64,000 bases of DNA from JBLEFH01 sp047345645 (GTDB taxonomy: Bacteria; Pseudomonadota; Alphaproteobacteria; Rhodobacterales; Rhodobacteraceae). Both the position numbers and the translations under genes were made by a program. The notes under the pieces were generated by a model. It searched no databases. It worked only from the letters and a program-made list of their open reading frames with translations, and was not told where the DNA came from. The DNA lies in the NCBI GenBank assembly GCA_047345645.1, contig JBLEFH010000010.1; one strand, written 5' to 3'. This document shows positions 51,829 through 60,737 of this stretch, piece after piece (position 1 is the first letter of the stretch; the number at the start of each line of letters is the position of its first letter).

Positions 51829-52389
51829 ATGAGCGAGCAGGATTTTCCCGGATGGCACGGCACGACGATTATTGGCGTGCGCAAGGGCGGCAAGGTGGTT
51901 GTCGCCGGAGACGGGCAAGTCAGCCTCGGCCAGACCGTCATCAAGGGCAGCGCGCGCAAGGTGCGGCGGCTGACACCGGGCGGTCAGGATATCGTCTGCG
52001 GCTTTGCGGGCTCCACGGCGGATGCGTTCACGCTGCTCGAACGGCTTGAAAAGAAGCTGGAAAGTCATCCGGGGCAGCTCCGCCGCGCCTGTGTGGAACT
52101 CGCCAAGGACTGGCGGATGGACAAATATCTGCGCAATCTCGAAGCGATGCTGATCGTGACCGACGGCACCGATTTGCTGGTCATCACCGGCGCGGGCGAC
52201 GTGCTGGAGCCGGAGCATGAGATTGCGGCCATCGGGTCGGGCGGGAACTTCGCGCTGGCCGCGGCCCGCGGGCTTTACGACTATGAAACCGACCCCGAAG
52301 AAATCGCACGCCGCGCCATGGCGATTGCCGCCGATATTTGTGTATATACAAATGGCAATCTGACGGTGGAAATCATAGAAAGGGCATAG
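51829..52389 (+). CDS. hslV: ATP-dependent protease subunit HslV (ClpQ)
   Basis: Threonine peptidase forming the HslVU proteolytic chamber. The 186-residue protein has a short propeptide ending ...GWHG, after which TTIIGVRKGGKVVVAGDGQV supplies the N-terminal catalytic Thr. The later segments KVRRLTPGGQDIVCGFAG and AIGSGGNFALAAAR are typical. Separation from hslU by an SMR gene is unusual, since hslV and hslU are normally adjacent. Codons near the 3' end include an AT-rich palindrome. Confidence 0.96.
   Translation: MSEQDFPGWHGTTIIGVRKGGKVVVAGDGQVSLGQTVIKGSARKVRRLTPGGQDIVCGFAGSTADAFTLLERLEKKLESHPGQLRRACVELAKDWRMDKYLRNLEAMLIVTDGTDLLVITGAGDVLEPEHEIAAIGSGGNFALAAARGLYDYETDPEEIARRAMAIAADICVYTNGNLTVEIIERA
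52336..52353 (+). promoter_or_regulatory. Near-perfect AT-rich palindrome inside the hslV 3' end
   Basis: Over 18 bp, ATTTGTGTATATACAAAT matches its reverse complement at 16 positions. It lies in a run of codons that are rare in this GC-rich gene and 38 bp before the SMR start. It may be a binding site or promoter element for the SMR gene, but coding for ICVYTN constrains it too. Confidence 0.35.
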
Positions 52390-52391
52390 TC

Positions 52392-52706
52392 ATGCCTTGG
52401 CTTTACCTAGTATTCGGCGGAATTTTTGAAGTCGGCTTCACAACCGCGATGAAAGCATCGGACGGGTTTACACGCGTGATCCCCTCCCTCGCCTTTCTGG
52501 TCTGCGCAGCTCTCAGCTTCTGGTTCTTGTCCCGCGCAACGCTCCATTTGCCAATCGGCACCGCCTATGCGGTGTGGACCGGGATCGGCGCGGTCGGGAC
52601 GGTGATCATGGGCATTGTGCTCTATGGCGAGCCCGCCGGCGCGATGCGGCTCTTTTTTATCGCCACGCTGGTCGGCTCCATCATCGGGCTGAAATTCGTG
52701 TCCTGA
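52392..52706 (+). CDS. Small multidrug resistance (SMR) transporter, SugE/Gdx-like
   Basis: A 104-residue protein with four membrane helices (about 3-20, 29-47, 56-75, 83-102). The key Glu in helix 1 is in FGGIFEVGFTTAMK. The signature LPIGTAYAVWTGIGAVGTVI is shared by SMR proteins. The FTRVIPSLAFL pattern and short C-terminus resemble the SugE/Gdx subgroup, which exports guanidinium, rather than EmrE-type drug exporters; this is inference. It starts 2 bp after hslV and ends 28 bp before hslU, so it lies within the hslVU operon. Confidence 0.88.
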   Translation: MPWLYLVFGGIFEVGFTTAMKASDGFTRVIPSLAFLVCAALSFWFLSRATLHLPIGTAYAVWTGIGAVGTVIMGIVLYGEPAGAMRLFFIATLVGSIIGLKFVS

Positions 52707-52734
52707 CGGGCATTTCCAACAAAAAGAAGGCAGT

Positions 52735-54039
52735 ATGACTGATCTCACTCCCCGCGAAATCGTCTCGGAACTCGACCGGTTTATTATCGGCCAGAAGGAC
52801 GCCAAGCGCGCCGTTGCGGTGGCGCTGCGCGGTCGCTGGCGGCGGCGGCAACTCGATGCGTCACTCCGCGATGAGGTGTTTCCGAAAAATATCCTCATGA
52901 TCGGCCCGACCGGCGTGGGCAAAACCGAAATCTCGCGCCGTTTGGCCAAGCTGGCCAAAGCGCCCTTCGTGAAGGTGGAAGCGACGAAATTTACCGAAGT
53001 CGGCTATGTCGGCCGCGATGTGGAGCAGATTGTCCGCGATCTGGTGGAAAGCGCCATCGTGATGATCCGCGATCAGATGCGCGAGGATGTGAAGGCGCAG
53101 GCCCATGAGGCCGCCGAGACGCGGGTGTTGAACGCGCTGACCGGCGACGAGTCCCGCGAGGCGACCCGCGAGATGTTCCGCAAGAAGCTGCGGGATGGGG
53201 AGCTGGACGACAAGGAAATCGAGTTGGAGGTCGCCGACACGTCGAACCCGATGCAGATGCTCGACATGCCCGGCATGGGCGGTCAGATGGGCATGATGAA
53301 CCTCGGCGATATGTTCGGCAAAGCCTTTGGCCAGCGCACAAAAACGCGCCGGGTGAAGGTGAAGGACAGCTACGAGCTTTTGATCAATGAAGAGGCGGAC
53401 AAGCTTCTCGATCAGGAGACCGTGCAGCGCGAGGCGCTGCGGGCGGTTGAGGAGAACGGCATTGTTTTTCTTGACGAAATCGACAAAATCGCCGCTGGTG
53501 AAGGCCGCCGCGGCGCGGATGTGAGCCGCGAGGGTGTACAGCGTGATCTGCTGCCGCTGATCGAAGGCACGAGTGTGGCGACGAAATATGGCCCGGTGCG
53601 GACGGATCATATTCTCTTCATCGCGTCCGGCGCGTTCCATGTGGCGAAACCGAGCGATTTGCTGCCCGAATTGCAGGGCCGCCTGCCGATCCGCGTGGAA
53701 TTGCAGGCGCTGACGGAAGAAGATTTCGTGCGGATTCTGACGGAAACCGACAATGCTCTGACCCGCCAATATACCGCGCTGATGGAGACCGAAGGCGTCA
53801 ATGTCAGCTTCACCGAGGACGGGATCGCGGCGCTCGCCCGGATCGCGGCGGAAGTGAATGGTTCGGTCGAAAATATCGGGGCGCGGCGGCTTTATACGAT
53901 TGTCGAGCGGGTCTTTGAGGAACTGGGCTATACCGCCCCGGATCGCGGTGGCGAGGCGATCACCGTCGATGCCGCCTATGTCGAGGGACAGCTTGGCGAT
54001 CTGGTGCGCGACACCGACACCAGCCGCTATGTTCTGTAA
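52735..54039 (+). CDS. hslU: ATP-dependent protease ATPase subunit HslU (ClpY)
   Basis: AAA+ unfoldase of 434 residues that feeds substrates to HslV. The N-terminal segment is LTPREIVSELDRFIIGQKDA. Walker A is GPTGVGKTEISRRLAKLA near 59-76, the I domain is rich in Met and Gly (about 160-205) and Walker B is GIVFLDEIDKIAAGEGRRG. The C-terminal end DTSRYVL docks into HslV. It is co-directional with hslV but separated by the SMR gene. Confidence 0.97.
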   Translation: MTDLTPREIVSELDRFIIGQKDAKRAVAVALRGRWRRRQLDASLRDEVFPKNILMIGPTGVGKTEISRRLAKLAKAPFVKVEATKFTEVGYVGRDVEQIVRDLVESAIVMIRDQMREDVKAQAHEAAETRVLNALTGDESREATREMFRKKLRDGELDDKEIELEVADTSNPMQMLDMPGMGGQMGMMNLGDMFGKAFGQRTKTRRVKVKDSYELLINEEADKLLDQETVQREALRAVEENGIVFLDEIDKIAAGEGRRGADVSREGVQRDLLPLIEGTSVATKYGPVRTDHILFIASGAFHVAKPSDLLPELQGRLPIRVELQALTEEDFVRILTETDNALTRQYTALMETEGVNVSFTEDGIAALARIAAEVNGSVENIGARRLYTIVERVFEELGYTAPDRGGEAITVDAAYVEGQLGDLVRDTDTSRYVL

Positions 54040-54110
54040 CAAAGGCTTGCGCGGAAACCCCCTATCGAGGGCAGTGATTTGCCCCTAAACTGCGCGCGAA
54101 GGAGAAATTT

Positions 54111-54731
54111 ATGAAGAGATTTGCTTTTGCAGCGACGCTGCTCGCCGCGACGCCGCTTCTGGCGGCAGATGCCGAGGATAAATTCGCCGTTGAGGGCCGT
54201 GCCGCGCTCGCAAGCTGCGAGGATTTCGTTGGCGCGCGGGAAAACAACCCGGAGCTTCACGCCGCTTTTGTCGGCTGGATGGAAGGCTTCATGCTGGGCG
54301 CCAATGCGTTCACGCCGAATGTCTATGACGCAACCCCTTGGCAGAACGTCGAATATTTCGGCGCGGCGATTCAGAGCGCCTGCACCGAGAACCCGAATAT
54401 GGCCGTCGGGATGGTCGCGAGCGGGATCATGAAGCGTCTGACCGAGGAGCCGCTGACCGAAGAGGTGGCCCGCGTGACCTTCGAGGATGGCGACAACCGG
54501 GCGACCATCTATGAGACGGTGGCCGAGGATCTGCGCCAAGTTCTGAATGATGGCGGTTACAGCGCGGGCGAGGCCGGCGATATGGACGCGCTGGAGAACG
54601 GCATCAAGGCGTTCCAGTCGGAGAATAACATTCCGATGACGGGCGTGCCGAATATCACGACCTTGCATCAGGCGTTTTCGCAAAATCTGAGCGCGGAGGA
54701 TGCCGGGAACGCGGACGCGCCCGCGAATTAA
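54111..54731 (+). CDS. Exported protein with C-terminal peptidoglycan-binding-like segment
   Basis: A 206-residue protein with a signal peptide (MKRFAFAATLLAATPLLA). The mature N-terminal domain (about 20-125) has two cysteines (ALASCEDF and AIQSACTENP) and a helical pattern that resembles the Rap1a/HdeA-type exported domains. The C-terminal part (about 150-195), MDALENGIKAFQSENNIPMT and GVPNITTLHQAF, resembles a peptidoglycan-binding type 1 repeat. No enzyme domain is visible. It converges on the glycosyltransferase gene with a 4-nt overlap. Function unknown. Confidence 0.75.
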   Translation: MKRFAFAATLLAATPLLAADAEDKFAVEGRAALASCEDFVGARENNPELHAAFVGWMEGFMLGANAFTPNVYDATPWQNVEYFGAAIQSACTENPNMAVGMVASGIMKRLTEEPLTEEVARVTFEDGDNRATIYETVAEDLRQVLNDGGYSAGEAGDMDALENGIKAFQSENNIPMTGVPNITTLHQAFSQNLSAEDAGNADAPAN

Positions 54732-55624
54732 TCGTCGCGCCAGCGGGCCGCGAGCGCATCGGCGTCGCGGCCAAAGGCGAGTTCCAGCATCCGGCGGGCG
54801 CGGTAAAATCGCGTCCGCGTCACGCAGATCCAGGCGAGCCAGCGCGCCCGTAACCCGCTGATCCGGGTCGATTTGGCGACGCGCAGGATCTCCGCCGGGG
54901 GCGACAGCGCCATCGCGACGCCGCGCAGCGCCCATTTCACATCACTGCTCCGCGCCTCATAGAGATGCGCGATGTGCCGGTCCCATTTGCGGATCAGCTC
55001 GTCATAGCTTTCACGTGCGGGTGTTTCGACAATCATATCCGGGAGATAGCGGATCGTGAGACCCGCCGCTTTGGCGCGCTTGCCCCAGTCGATATCCTCG
55101 GCGACGGAGAGGCCCGCGAAGTCCCCAACCTTGGCGAAACTCGCCGCGCGAACGCCCATATTGCCAGTCCCGGTATAGCCATTCACCGTGACGTAGTGCT
55201 TGTTATTATAGCCATAAACCGCCTCGTAAGCCTCGATCATGTCGAGATGCTCAGGGTTGCGGAACGCGATGCGCACATCGCCCCCGACCACGTCGACGCC
55301 GCTGTCGAGCCCCTCTTTCACCGCCGTGAGCCAGCCCGGCATCGGGTAGCAATCAGCGTCGATGAAGGCGAGATAGGTGCCGCGCGCCAGCGCCGCACCC
55401 TTGCTGCGGGCGGGACCCGGGCCGGGCGTTGGCTCATGGGCGAGGGTCACGAAGTTATATTGCGCGCAAAGCGCCTCGGGCGGCGCCTCCGAGCCGTTGT
55501 CGACAACGATAATTTCGGCGGCGATCCCACTGGTCTCACGCTCCACGGAGAGACGGCGCAGAGTCTCTTCAAGTTGTTGTTCCGAATTGTAATTCGGGAT
55601 GATGACCGAAATGACCGGTGGCAC
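54728..55624 (-). CDS. Family 2 glycosyltransferase
   Basis: A 298-residue GT-A fold enzyme. The nucleotide-sugar site begins VISVIIPNYNSEQQLEETL, and the metal-binding DxD-type motif is AFIDADCYPMPGWL. NMGVRAASFAKVGDFAG and AEDIDWGKRAKAAG supply the acceptor loop and the ED motif. The C-terminal 70 residues are basic and may contact membrane lipids. The neighbours manC and the exosortase point to exopolysaccharide work, though the sugar is unknown. Confidence 0.9.
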   Translation of the reverse strand: MPPVISVIIPNYNSEQQLEETLRRLSVERETSGIAAEIIVVDNGSEAPPEALCAQYNFVTLAHEPTPGPGPARSKGAALARGTYLAFIDADCYPMPGWLTAVKEGLDSGVDVVGGDVRIAFRNPEHLDMIEAYEAVYGYNNKHYVTVNGYTGTGNMGVRAASFAKVGDFAGLSVAEDIDWGKRAKAAGLTIRYLPDMIVETPARESYDELIRKWDRHIAHLYEARSSDVKWALRGVAMALSPPAEILRVAKSTRISGLRARWLAWICVTRTRFYRARRMLELAFGRDADALAARWRDD

Positions 55625-55797
55625 GATAGGCCCTCATGACGTTACAGATTTGGCAGCACAAAGACCTGCTACACCACGAATCGTCAATCATTTCTAAATC
55701 TTTTTGGACAATTCTCCGCGACTGTTGAATTTGCGAGGAACGGCTTCACCGAATCCTCGTGTCTTTTGTCGTTCCTGCCAAGCTAGGGAGCGGCAAG

Positions 55798-58700
55798 ATG
55801 GCATTGAAGCGGGTTAAGGTCACAGGACACATCGGCACCTCGGGCGGGGAGCCGGTGACGGGCGGCAAGGTGCGGTTCGCCTTGGACAGAACGGATTTCG
55901 ACGGCACCATTGCGGTGGCGACGAATGAGACATTTGAGGTGGCGCTGTCGGCGGAGGCGGACGGGACGGCGCGTTTTGAGGCCGAGGTCTGGCCCAATGC
56001 GCGCGGTACGGAAGGCAGCCGTTATCAAGTGGTTGCGCAGTATCATTACCGCGCGGAGGACGGCGCGACGCAGAGCGCGAAGCTCGATTATGGCGCGCTG
56101 ACGGTGCTGGATGTCCCGGCGCAGGATATCAGCTCGCTGCGGCCCGCGGCGGCGCTCGTGCCGCGCAAATTGAGATTCGTCACGGCGGAGGCGTTCGCTG
56201 CGATGGATGAGGCGAACCGCAGCGCCGGGAATTTCGCGATCCTGCGCGAGGCGGCGGATGGACCGTTTGCGAATGTGCTGGGCTATGCCGATGCGCTCTG
56301 GCTGGAGGGGCGTTGCGTTCACCAGATTTTCGAGGACGGCGCGGAAAGCTGGCACGCGGCGGCGCCGAAGCCGGAGATTGGCCTGTCGGACCTGAGCCTC
56401 GCCGATGGCGCGGAGGCCGGGGATGTGGTGGCCCAGATCGGCGCGACCATGGCGGGCGATCTGCGGTTTACGCTGGCAGGCGGCGCGGGTCTTTTTGCCA
56501 TCGACGGTGCGGCGCTGACGCTGGCGCGGGATCTGGAGGCGACGGATATTCCGCCTTTTGCGGTGACGATTACCGCGACGAGCGGCGAGGCCAGCGTGAG
56601 CCAAAGTTTCGCGCTGACCATTGACGGCGATGTGCCGCGCGGACTTGTGGTCGATCCGGCTGCGCCGCTGGTTGCGGCGAAGACCCCGGCGGGGACGGAG
56701 ATCGCCCAGCTTCATGCCGACAACAGCGATGTGGAATTTGCGCTGACCGAGAGCGACGGTCCGTTTGCGGTGCGGGGCCGTGCGCTGATCACCACGGGTC
56801 CAGTCGCGGCAGATGCGCTCTACACGCTGACGATCACGGCAAATAACGCCATGGGCGAGGCGCAGATTTTGCTCAATATTGCGACACTTCCGGCGGAGAT
56901 CATCGACGATACGCCCGCCGAGAGCGACCTGACGCTGACGCCCTTCACCCGCGATTTGACGATTTTCGACAGCGGCGCGGCCTTTGGCCGGGACGTGGCG
57001 ACGGTGCCGCTGTCTGGTACGGCAACGGCGGGCGCGGAGATCGAGGCGCGGGCGGTCAGCACTGAGGATGAGGGCGCGACCTCGACCGCGTGGCAGCGTG
57101 TTGGCGCGGCGGATGCGGACGGCGATTGGCAGGGTGAGATCAGCGTTTTGCGCAACACGTCGTGGTATCGCGTGGAATTGCGGGCTGCGGGTGATGCGGA
57201 CGCGCGCGTCACGAGCGAACAGCGATTTGGGGCCGGGCATGTGGTCGCGCTGCTCGACCAGTCGCTGAAGGCGCAGATTTTCAGCGGGCAGGACGGGACG
57301 GACGGCCCGGCGCTGTCGCTCCCGGAGGGCGATATTCAGGTGGTTTACAGCGATGAAAGCCAGGATGCGAGCGCGCCGAAATTGGTTCATGTGAAGGCGG
57401 CGGCGGGCGTCAAAGCGTCGATGGAAGCGATGGCGGAGACGCTGTCCGGCACGCTGCCGGGCGAGAAAGTGATGTTTGTGGATCTGGCGCAGTCCGGGGA
57501 GGCGCTGTCGGTTTTGGTGGATGACATAAAGTCGGAGCGCAAATGGACGGATCTGGAAGCGAGTGTGGCGCTGGCGCGGGCCGATGGGGCGGAGATCGGG
57601 GCGCTGCTCTTCTGGCATTATGCGACTTCGGCAAGCAAATGGGGCCCGAACTATGGGCAGAATTTGATGGCCGTTGCGCTTGGACAGGATTGGGATGGGA
57701 CGACGCTCGGGCGCGGGTCTGTGACCGTGACGGGTCCGGCGGGGCAGAGCAGCATTCGACTTGATCACGCGTTTACCGATCTGTTCGATCCGGCGGTGAC
57801 GCGCTTTTGTCTGATGGCGCCGGAGAAGCGGGTGCTGAAAGAGGATCTCAGCAATGCGGTGACGCTGGCTGATGGCGAGGCGACGAGCCACATGCACATG
57901 GCCTATGAGGCGGCGCATCTGTCGGTGCGGGCGCTGGCGGAGAACCCGGCGGCGGGTGGGGCCTTTGCCTATGTCGGCTTTGCGCCGACATCGTTCCGCA
58001 CGGGTTCGGCGGTCTCGCCGCTCGATCCCCATGCCAGCCCGGATGATGCGGATGGGATCGAGCGGCTCGGGCGGCTGGTTGCGGTTGGCGCGATCTATGC
58101 GCTCGGGCTGAGCGAAACGCCGCTGCCGGTGCTGGATCAGGCGGAGCTGTCGGCGGATGGGGTCACGCTCTATTGGGGCAGTTCGGCGGGGGCGCTGACG
58201 ACGACGCGGCTCGCGCGCGGGTTGCCGCCGATTGACGGGACCGACGCGCATCGGACCGAGGTGATGGGCTTTGAGGTCAATGGCGTGGCGGCGAGCTATG
58301 CCGCGATTGAGGGGGGGCGTGTCGCGCTACGCAAGCCGGATGGTGCGCTCTGGACGAAGGAGGATGTCGTGACCTATGGGCGCGGTGGTGCGACCGGGAT
58401 GTTGCGGGTCGAGGCCGATCAGGCTGCGGAAGCGTGGATGAACACGCCGCTATTGGCGAGCGATGTTTACCCCGGTTTGGAAGGGGTGCCGGTGGCGACG
58501 CTGCCGGATAATGCTGCGGTTTTTGCTGCACTCTCGGAGGTCACGAATACGGGCGCGGCGGTGCGGCTGGCGAGCGGCGGGACGTGGCTGCAATCGCCGA
58601 GCTATAGCGCCATGGACGCAACACCGAAGGGCGTGACGATTGAGATTGAGGGCGAGTTTGCACTGCCGCCAAGCGCGTTCTATACGCTCGCGGCGGACCC

Positions 58701-59166
58701 CGGTTTGCAGTTTGTCTGGCAGCTTGGGTCGACCGCGAAGGGCGTAGCGGAGCGGATTTTGGTTAAGGATCCTGAGACCCGTGTGAAGAGCGAATTTGGT
58801 GATTATGCGACGCGGCAGGTGCCGGATATTGCGGCGATCACGCGGCTGCGGCTCTCGCTCGATATGGAGACGGGGCGGATCAAGACGTTCCATAATGATG
58901 CGCTTTGGACCGATGCGGTGATTGCGGATCCGTATGGGTCGATGGATCCGACACGGCTCTTGCTGCTCTTCAACAAGTCGCTGCATTCGGCGAATGAGCC
59001 GCTGGCAGGCGAGGCGATTTCCGGCGTGCGGGTCTGGTTTGAGACGACGGCGGAGGGGAGCGTGCCAAGCCGTCAGCCGGACTTCGTCCTTGGCGGGACT
59101 CTTGGAGAATGGACCGGGGATCTCGGTGGCTGGACGCTTCTGGGGGATGCGCCGAGCGCGGCTTAA
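55798..59166 (+). CDS. Large uncharacterised protein with cadherin-like repeats and an esterase-like middle
   Basis: Start ATG 55798 follows AGGGAG 7 nt upstream; an earlier GTG at 55759 has no Shine-Dalgarno. The 1122-residue protein has no signal peptide or membrane helix. The N-terminal beta domain spans about 1-120. Cadherin-like strands lie at about 195-370 (YTLTITANNAMGEAQI). The central part (about 480-780) resembles an SGNH/sialate O-acetylesterase layout: VVALLDQSLKAQIF where a GQS block is expected, and DPHASPDDADGIERLGRLVA resembling the Asp-His block. The glycine-serine block is therefore degenerate. The C-terminal part (about 945-1122) resembles a LamG-type jelly roll. I do not recognise a named family. 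Neighbours suggest a polysaccharide or surface role. Confidence 0.7.
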   Translation: MALKRVKVTGHIGTSGGEPVTGGKVRFALDRTDFDGTIAVATNETFEVALSAEADGTARFEAEVWPNARGTEGSRYQVVAQYHYRAEDGATQSAKLDYGALTVLDVPAQDISSLRPAAALVPRKLRFVTAEAFAAMDEANRSAGNFAILREAADGPFANVLGYADALWLEGRCVHQIFEDGAESWHAAAPKPEIGLSDLSLADGAEAGDVVAQIGATMAGDLRFTLAGGAGLFAIDGAALTLARDLEATDIPPFAVTITATSGEASVSQSFALTIDGDVPRGLVVDPAAPLVAAKTPAGTEIAQLHADNSDVEFALTESDGPFAVRGRALITTGPVAADALYTLTITANNAMGEAQILLNIATLPAEIIDDTPAESDLTLTPFTRDLTIFDSGAAFGRDVATVPLSGTATAGAEIEARAVSTEDEGATSTAWQRVGAADADGDWQGEISVLRNTSWYRVELRAAGDADARVTSEQRFGAGHVVALLDQSLKAQIFSGQDGTDGPALSLPEGDIQVVYSDESQDASAPKLVHVKAAAGVKASMEAMAETLSGTLPGEKVMFVDLAQSGEALSVLVDDIKSERKWTDLEASVALARADGAEIGALLFWHYATSASKWGPNYGQNLMAVALGQDWDGTTLGRGSVTVTGPAGQSSIRLDHAFTDLFDPAVTRFCLMAPEKRVLKEDLSNAVTLADGEATSHMHMAYEAAHLSVRALAENPAAGGAFAYVGFAPTSFRTGSAVSPLDPHASPDDADGIERLGRLVAVGAIYALGLSETPLPVLDQAELSADGVTLYWGSSAGALTTTRLARGLPPIDGTDAHRTEVMGFEVNGVAASYAAIEGGRVALRKPDGALWTKEDVVTYGRGGATGMLRVEADQAAEAWMNTPLLASDVYPGLEGVPVATLPDNAAVFAALSEVTNTGAAVRLASGGTWLQSPSYSAMDATPKGVTIEIEGEFALPPSAFYTLAADPGLQFVWQLGSTAKGVAERILVKDPETRVKSEFGDYATRQVPDIAAITRLRLSLDMETGRIKTFHNDALWTDAVIADPYGSMDPTRLLLLFNKSLHSANEPLAGEAISGVRVWFETTAEGSVPSRQPDFVLGGTLGEWTGDLGGWTLLGDAPSAA

Positions 59167-59194
59167 CCCGAGACTTTGCTGCGCAGCATAAAGC

Positions 59195-59234
59195 GGGGCG
59201 TGGGCGGTGATCGCCTGCGCCCCTTAGCTTTTTT
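59195..59234 (+). terminator. Candidate terminator between the large gene and manC
   Basis: An interrupted stem (GGGGCG / CGCCCC plus GGCG / CGCC) is followed after five bases by a run of six Ts. It overlaps the manC stop. Low confidence because of the internal mismatches. Confidence 0.35.
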
Positions 59235-60651
59235 CGGTGGTGGTTTCGCGCTGGTATATGTCGTCGAAACGAGCGATGTCGTCCTCGCCGAGATAGGCGC
59301 CGGTTTGCACTTCGATGAGGTGCAGGTCCAGTTTGCCGGGGTTTTCGAGCCGGTGCATGGCCCCTAGGGGCACGTAGATCGACTCGTTCTCGCCGATGAT
59401 TTTGCGGGTCTCGCCGAGCGTCACGAGCGCGCTGCCGGTGACGACGATCCAGTGTTCGGCGCGGTGGACATGTTGCTGGAGCGAGAGCTTCGCGCCGGGC
59501 CGCACCATGATCCGCTTCACCTGAAAGCGCGGGCCGACGGAGAGCACGTCGAACCATCCCCATGGCCGGTGGGTGCGGGTGAAATGCTCGGCCTCGGGGC
59601 GCTCTTCGGCCTTGAGGGTTTTGACGACCTGCCCGACTTCCTGAAGCCGGTCCATGGGCGCGACCAGAACCGCGTCGCGGGTGGCGATGGCGGCAATATT
59701 CTCCAGCCCGAGGCCGACCAGATGCGGGCCTTCGGGGGCACTGTGCAGGTAGCTTTGGCGGCATTCCATCGCGCGGGCGTCGCCGGTGACGGTCACGCCG
59801 GTCTCGTTCTGTGCGCCTTCGCGCCAGAGGGCGTCCCACGCGCCGAGATCGCTCCAGCCGCAATTGAGGGGGACGGCGGAGATCGCGTCCAGCTTCTCCA
59901 TCACCGCGTAGTCGATGGAGATGTCGGGGAGCGTTTCCCACGCGATCACCGAGAGGTGGATGAAATCCGATTCGTGGCGCGCTTCCGCGAGGGCGGCGCG
60001 GACGGGGGCGATCATTTCGGCGGCGTGGGTCTCATAGGCGGCGAGAATGTCGCGGACGCGGAAGAGGAACAGGCCGGCATTCCAGAGATAGTTGCCGGAG
60101 GCGATCATCTCGGCGGCGCTGGTGGCGGAGGGCTTCTCAACAAAGCGCTGGAGTGGTTGCGGGGTGTCCGCCGGACCGGTGAGTTCGAGATAGCCATAGC
60201 CGGGCTCGGGCCGGTCGGGCGTGACGCCGAAGGTGACGATCTGGCCCGAGGCGGCGAGCGGCACGGCGGCGTCGAGCGCGGCGTGGAAGGCGGGCATGTC
60301 CTTGATGAGATGGTCCGAGGGCGCGACGAGCATGAGATCATCGGGACGGTCGCGCAGCATCATCGCGGCGGCCAGAACCGCGGGCGCGGTGTTGCGCGGG
60401 GCGGGCTCGACCACGAGGCGCGCGCCCGGCTCATGCATGGCGTCGAGTTGCGCGGCGGCGGTGAAGCGGAATTCGCGGCCCGTCATGACCAGCGGCGCGG
60501 CGAATTGCGGGCCGCGCAGCCGCGCGAGGGTTTGCTGGAACAGGCTCTCTTCCCCGGCGAGTTCCGCGAACTGCTTGGGATAGCTGCGGCGCGACACCGG
60601 CCAGAGCCGCGTGCCCGAGCCGCCGCACAAGATCACGGGATGGATCATCAT
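59224..60651 (-). CDS. manC: Mannose-1-phosphate guanylyltransferase/mannose-6-phosphate isomerase
   Basis: Bifunctional type II PMI/GMP enzyme of 475 residues that makes GDP-mannose. The nucleotidyltransferase domain starts VILCGGSGTRLWPVSRRSYP with KQF following, and includes LVAPSDHLIKDMPAF and FVEKPSATSAAEMI. The C-terminal cupin isomerase domain has RPWGWFDVLS, GAKLSLQQHVHRAEHWIVV and VPLGAMHRLENPG. It is also named cpsB, algA or xanB. GDP-mannose would feed exopolysaccharide or LPS glycosylation. A 3' hairpin and the exosortase gene lie on either side. Confidence 0.95.
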   Translation of the reverse strand: MMIHPVILCGGSGTRLWPVSRRSYPKQFAELAGEESLFQQTLARLRGPQFAAPLVMTGREFRFTAAAQLDAMHEPGARLVVEPAPRNTAPAVLAAAMMLRDRPDDLMLVAPSDHLIKDMPAFHAALDAAVPLAASGQIVTFGVTPDRPEPGYGYLELTGPADTPQPLQRFVEKPSATSAAEMIASGNYLWNAGLFLFRVRDILAAYETHAAEMIAPVRAALAEARHESDFIHLSVIAWETLPDISIDYAVMEKLDAISAVPLNCGWSDLGAWDALWREGAQNETGVTVTGDARAMECRQSYLHSAPEGPHLVGLGLENIAAIATRDAVLVAPMDRLQEVGQVVKTLKAEERPEAEHFTRTHRPWGWFDVLSVGPRFQVKRIMVRPGAKLSLQQHVHRAEHWIVVTGSALVTLGETRKIIGENESIYVPLGAMHRLENPGKLDLHLIEVQTGAYLGEDDIARFDDIYQRETTTEKS

Positions 60652-60737
60652 CGCCTCCTCACATCGCCATGACCCTATAGCAGCGGTATCAAGGTTAAAA
60701 TGCCATTAACCGCGGCGAAAGGTCTGGGGTGAGCCGC

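Noticed and set aside
55759..55797. GTG start for the large protein gene
   Set aside because: No Shine-Dalgarno precedes it, whereas AGGGAG sits 7 nt before the ATG at 55798.
55783..58251. 822-codon reverse open frame inside the large 1122-residue gene
   Set aside because: Arg-rich translation without motifs; the forward frame has the Shine-Dalgarno and domain-like content.
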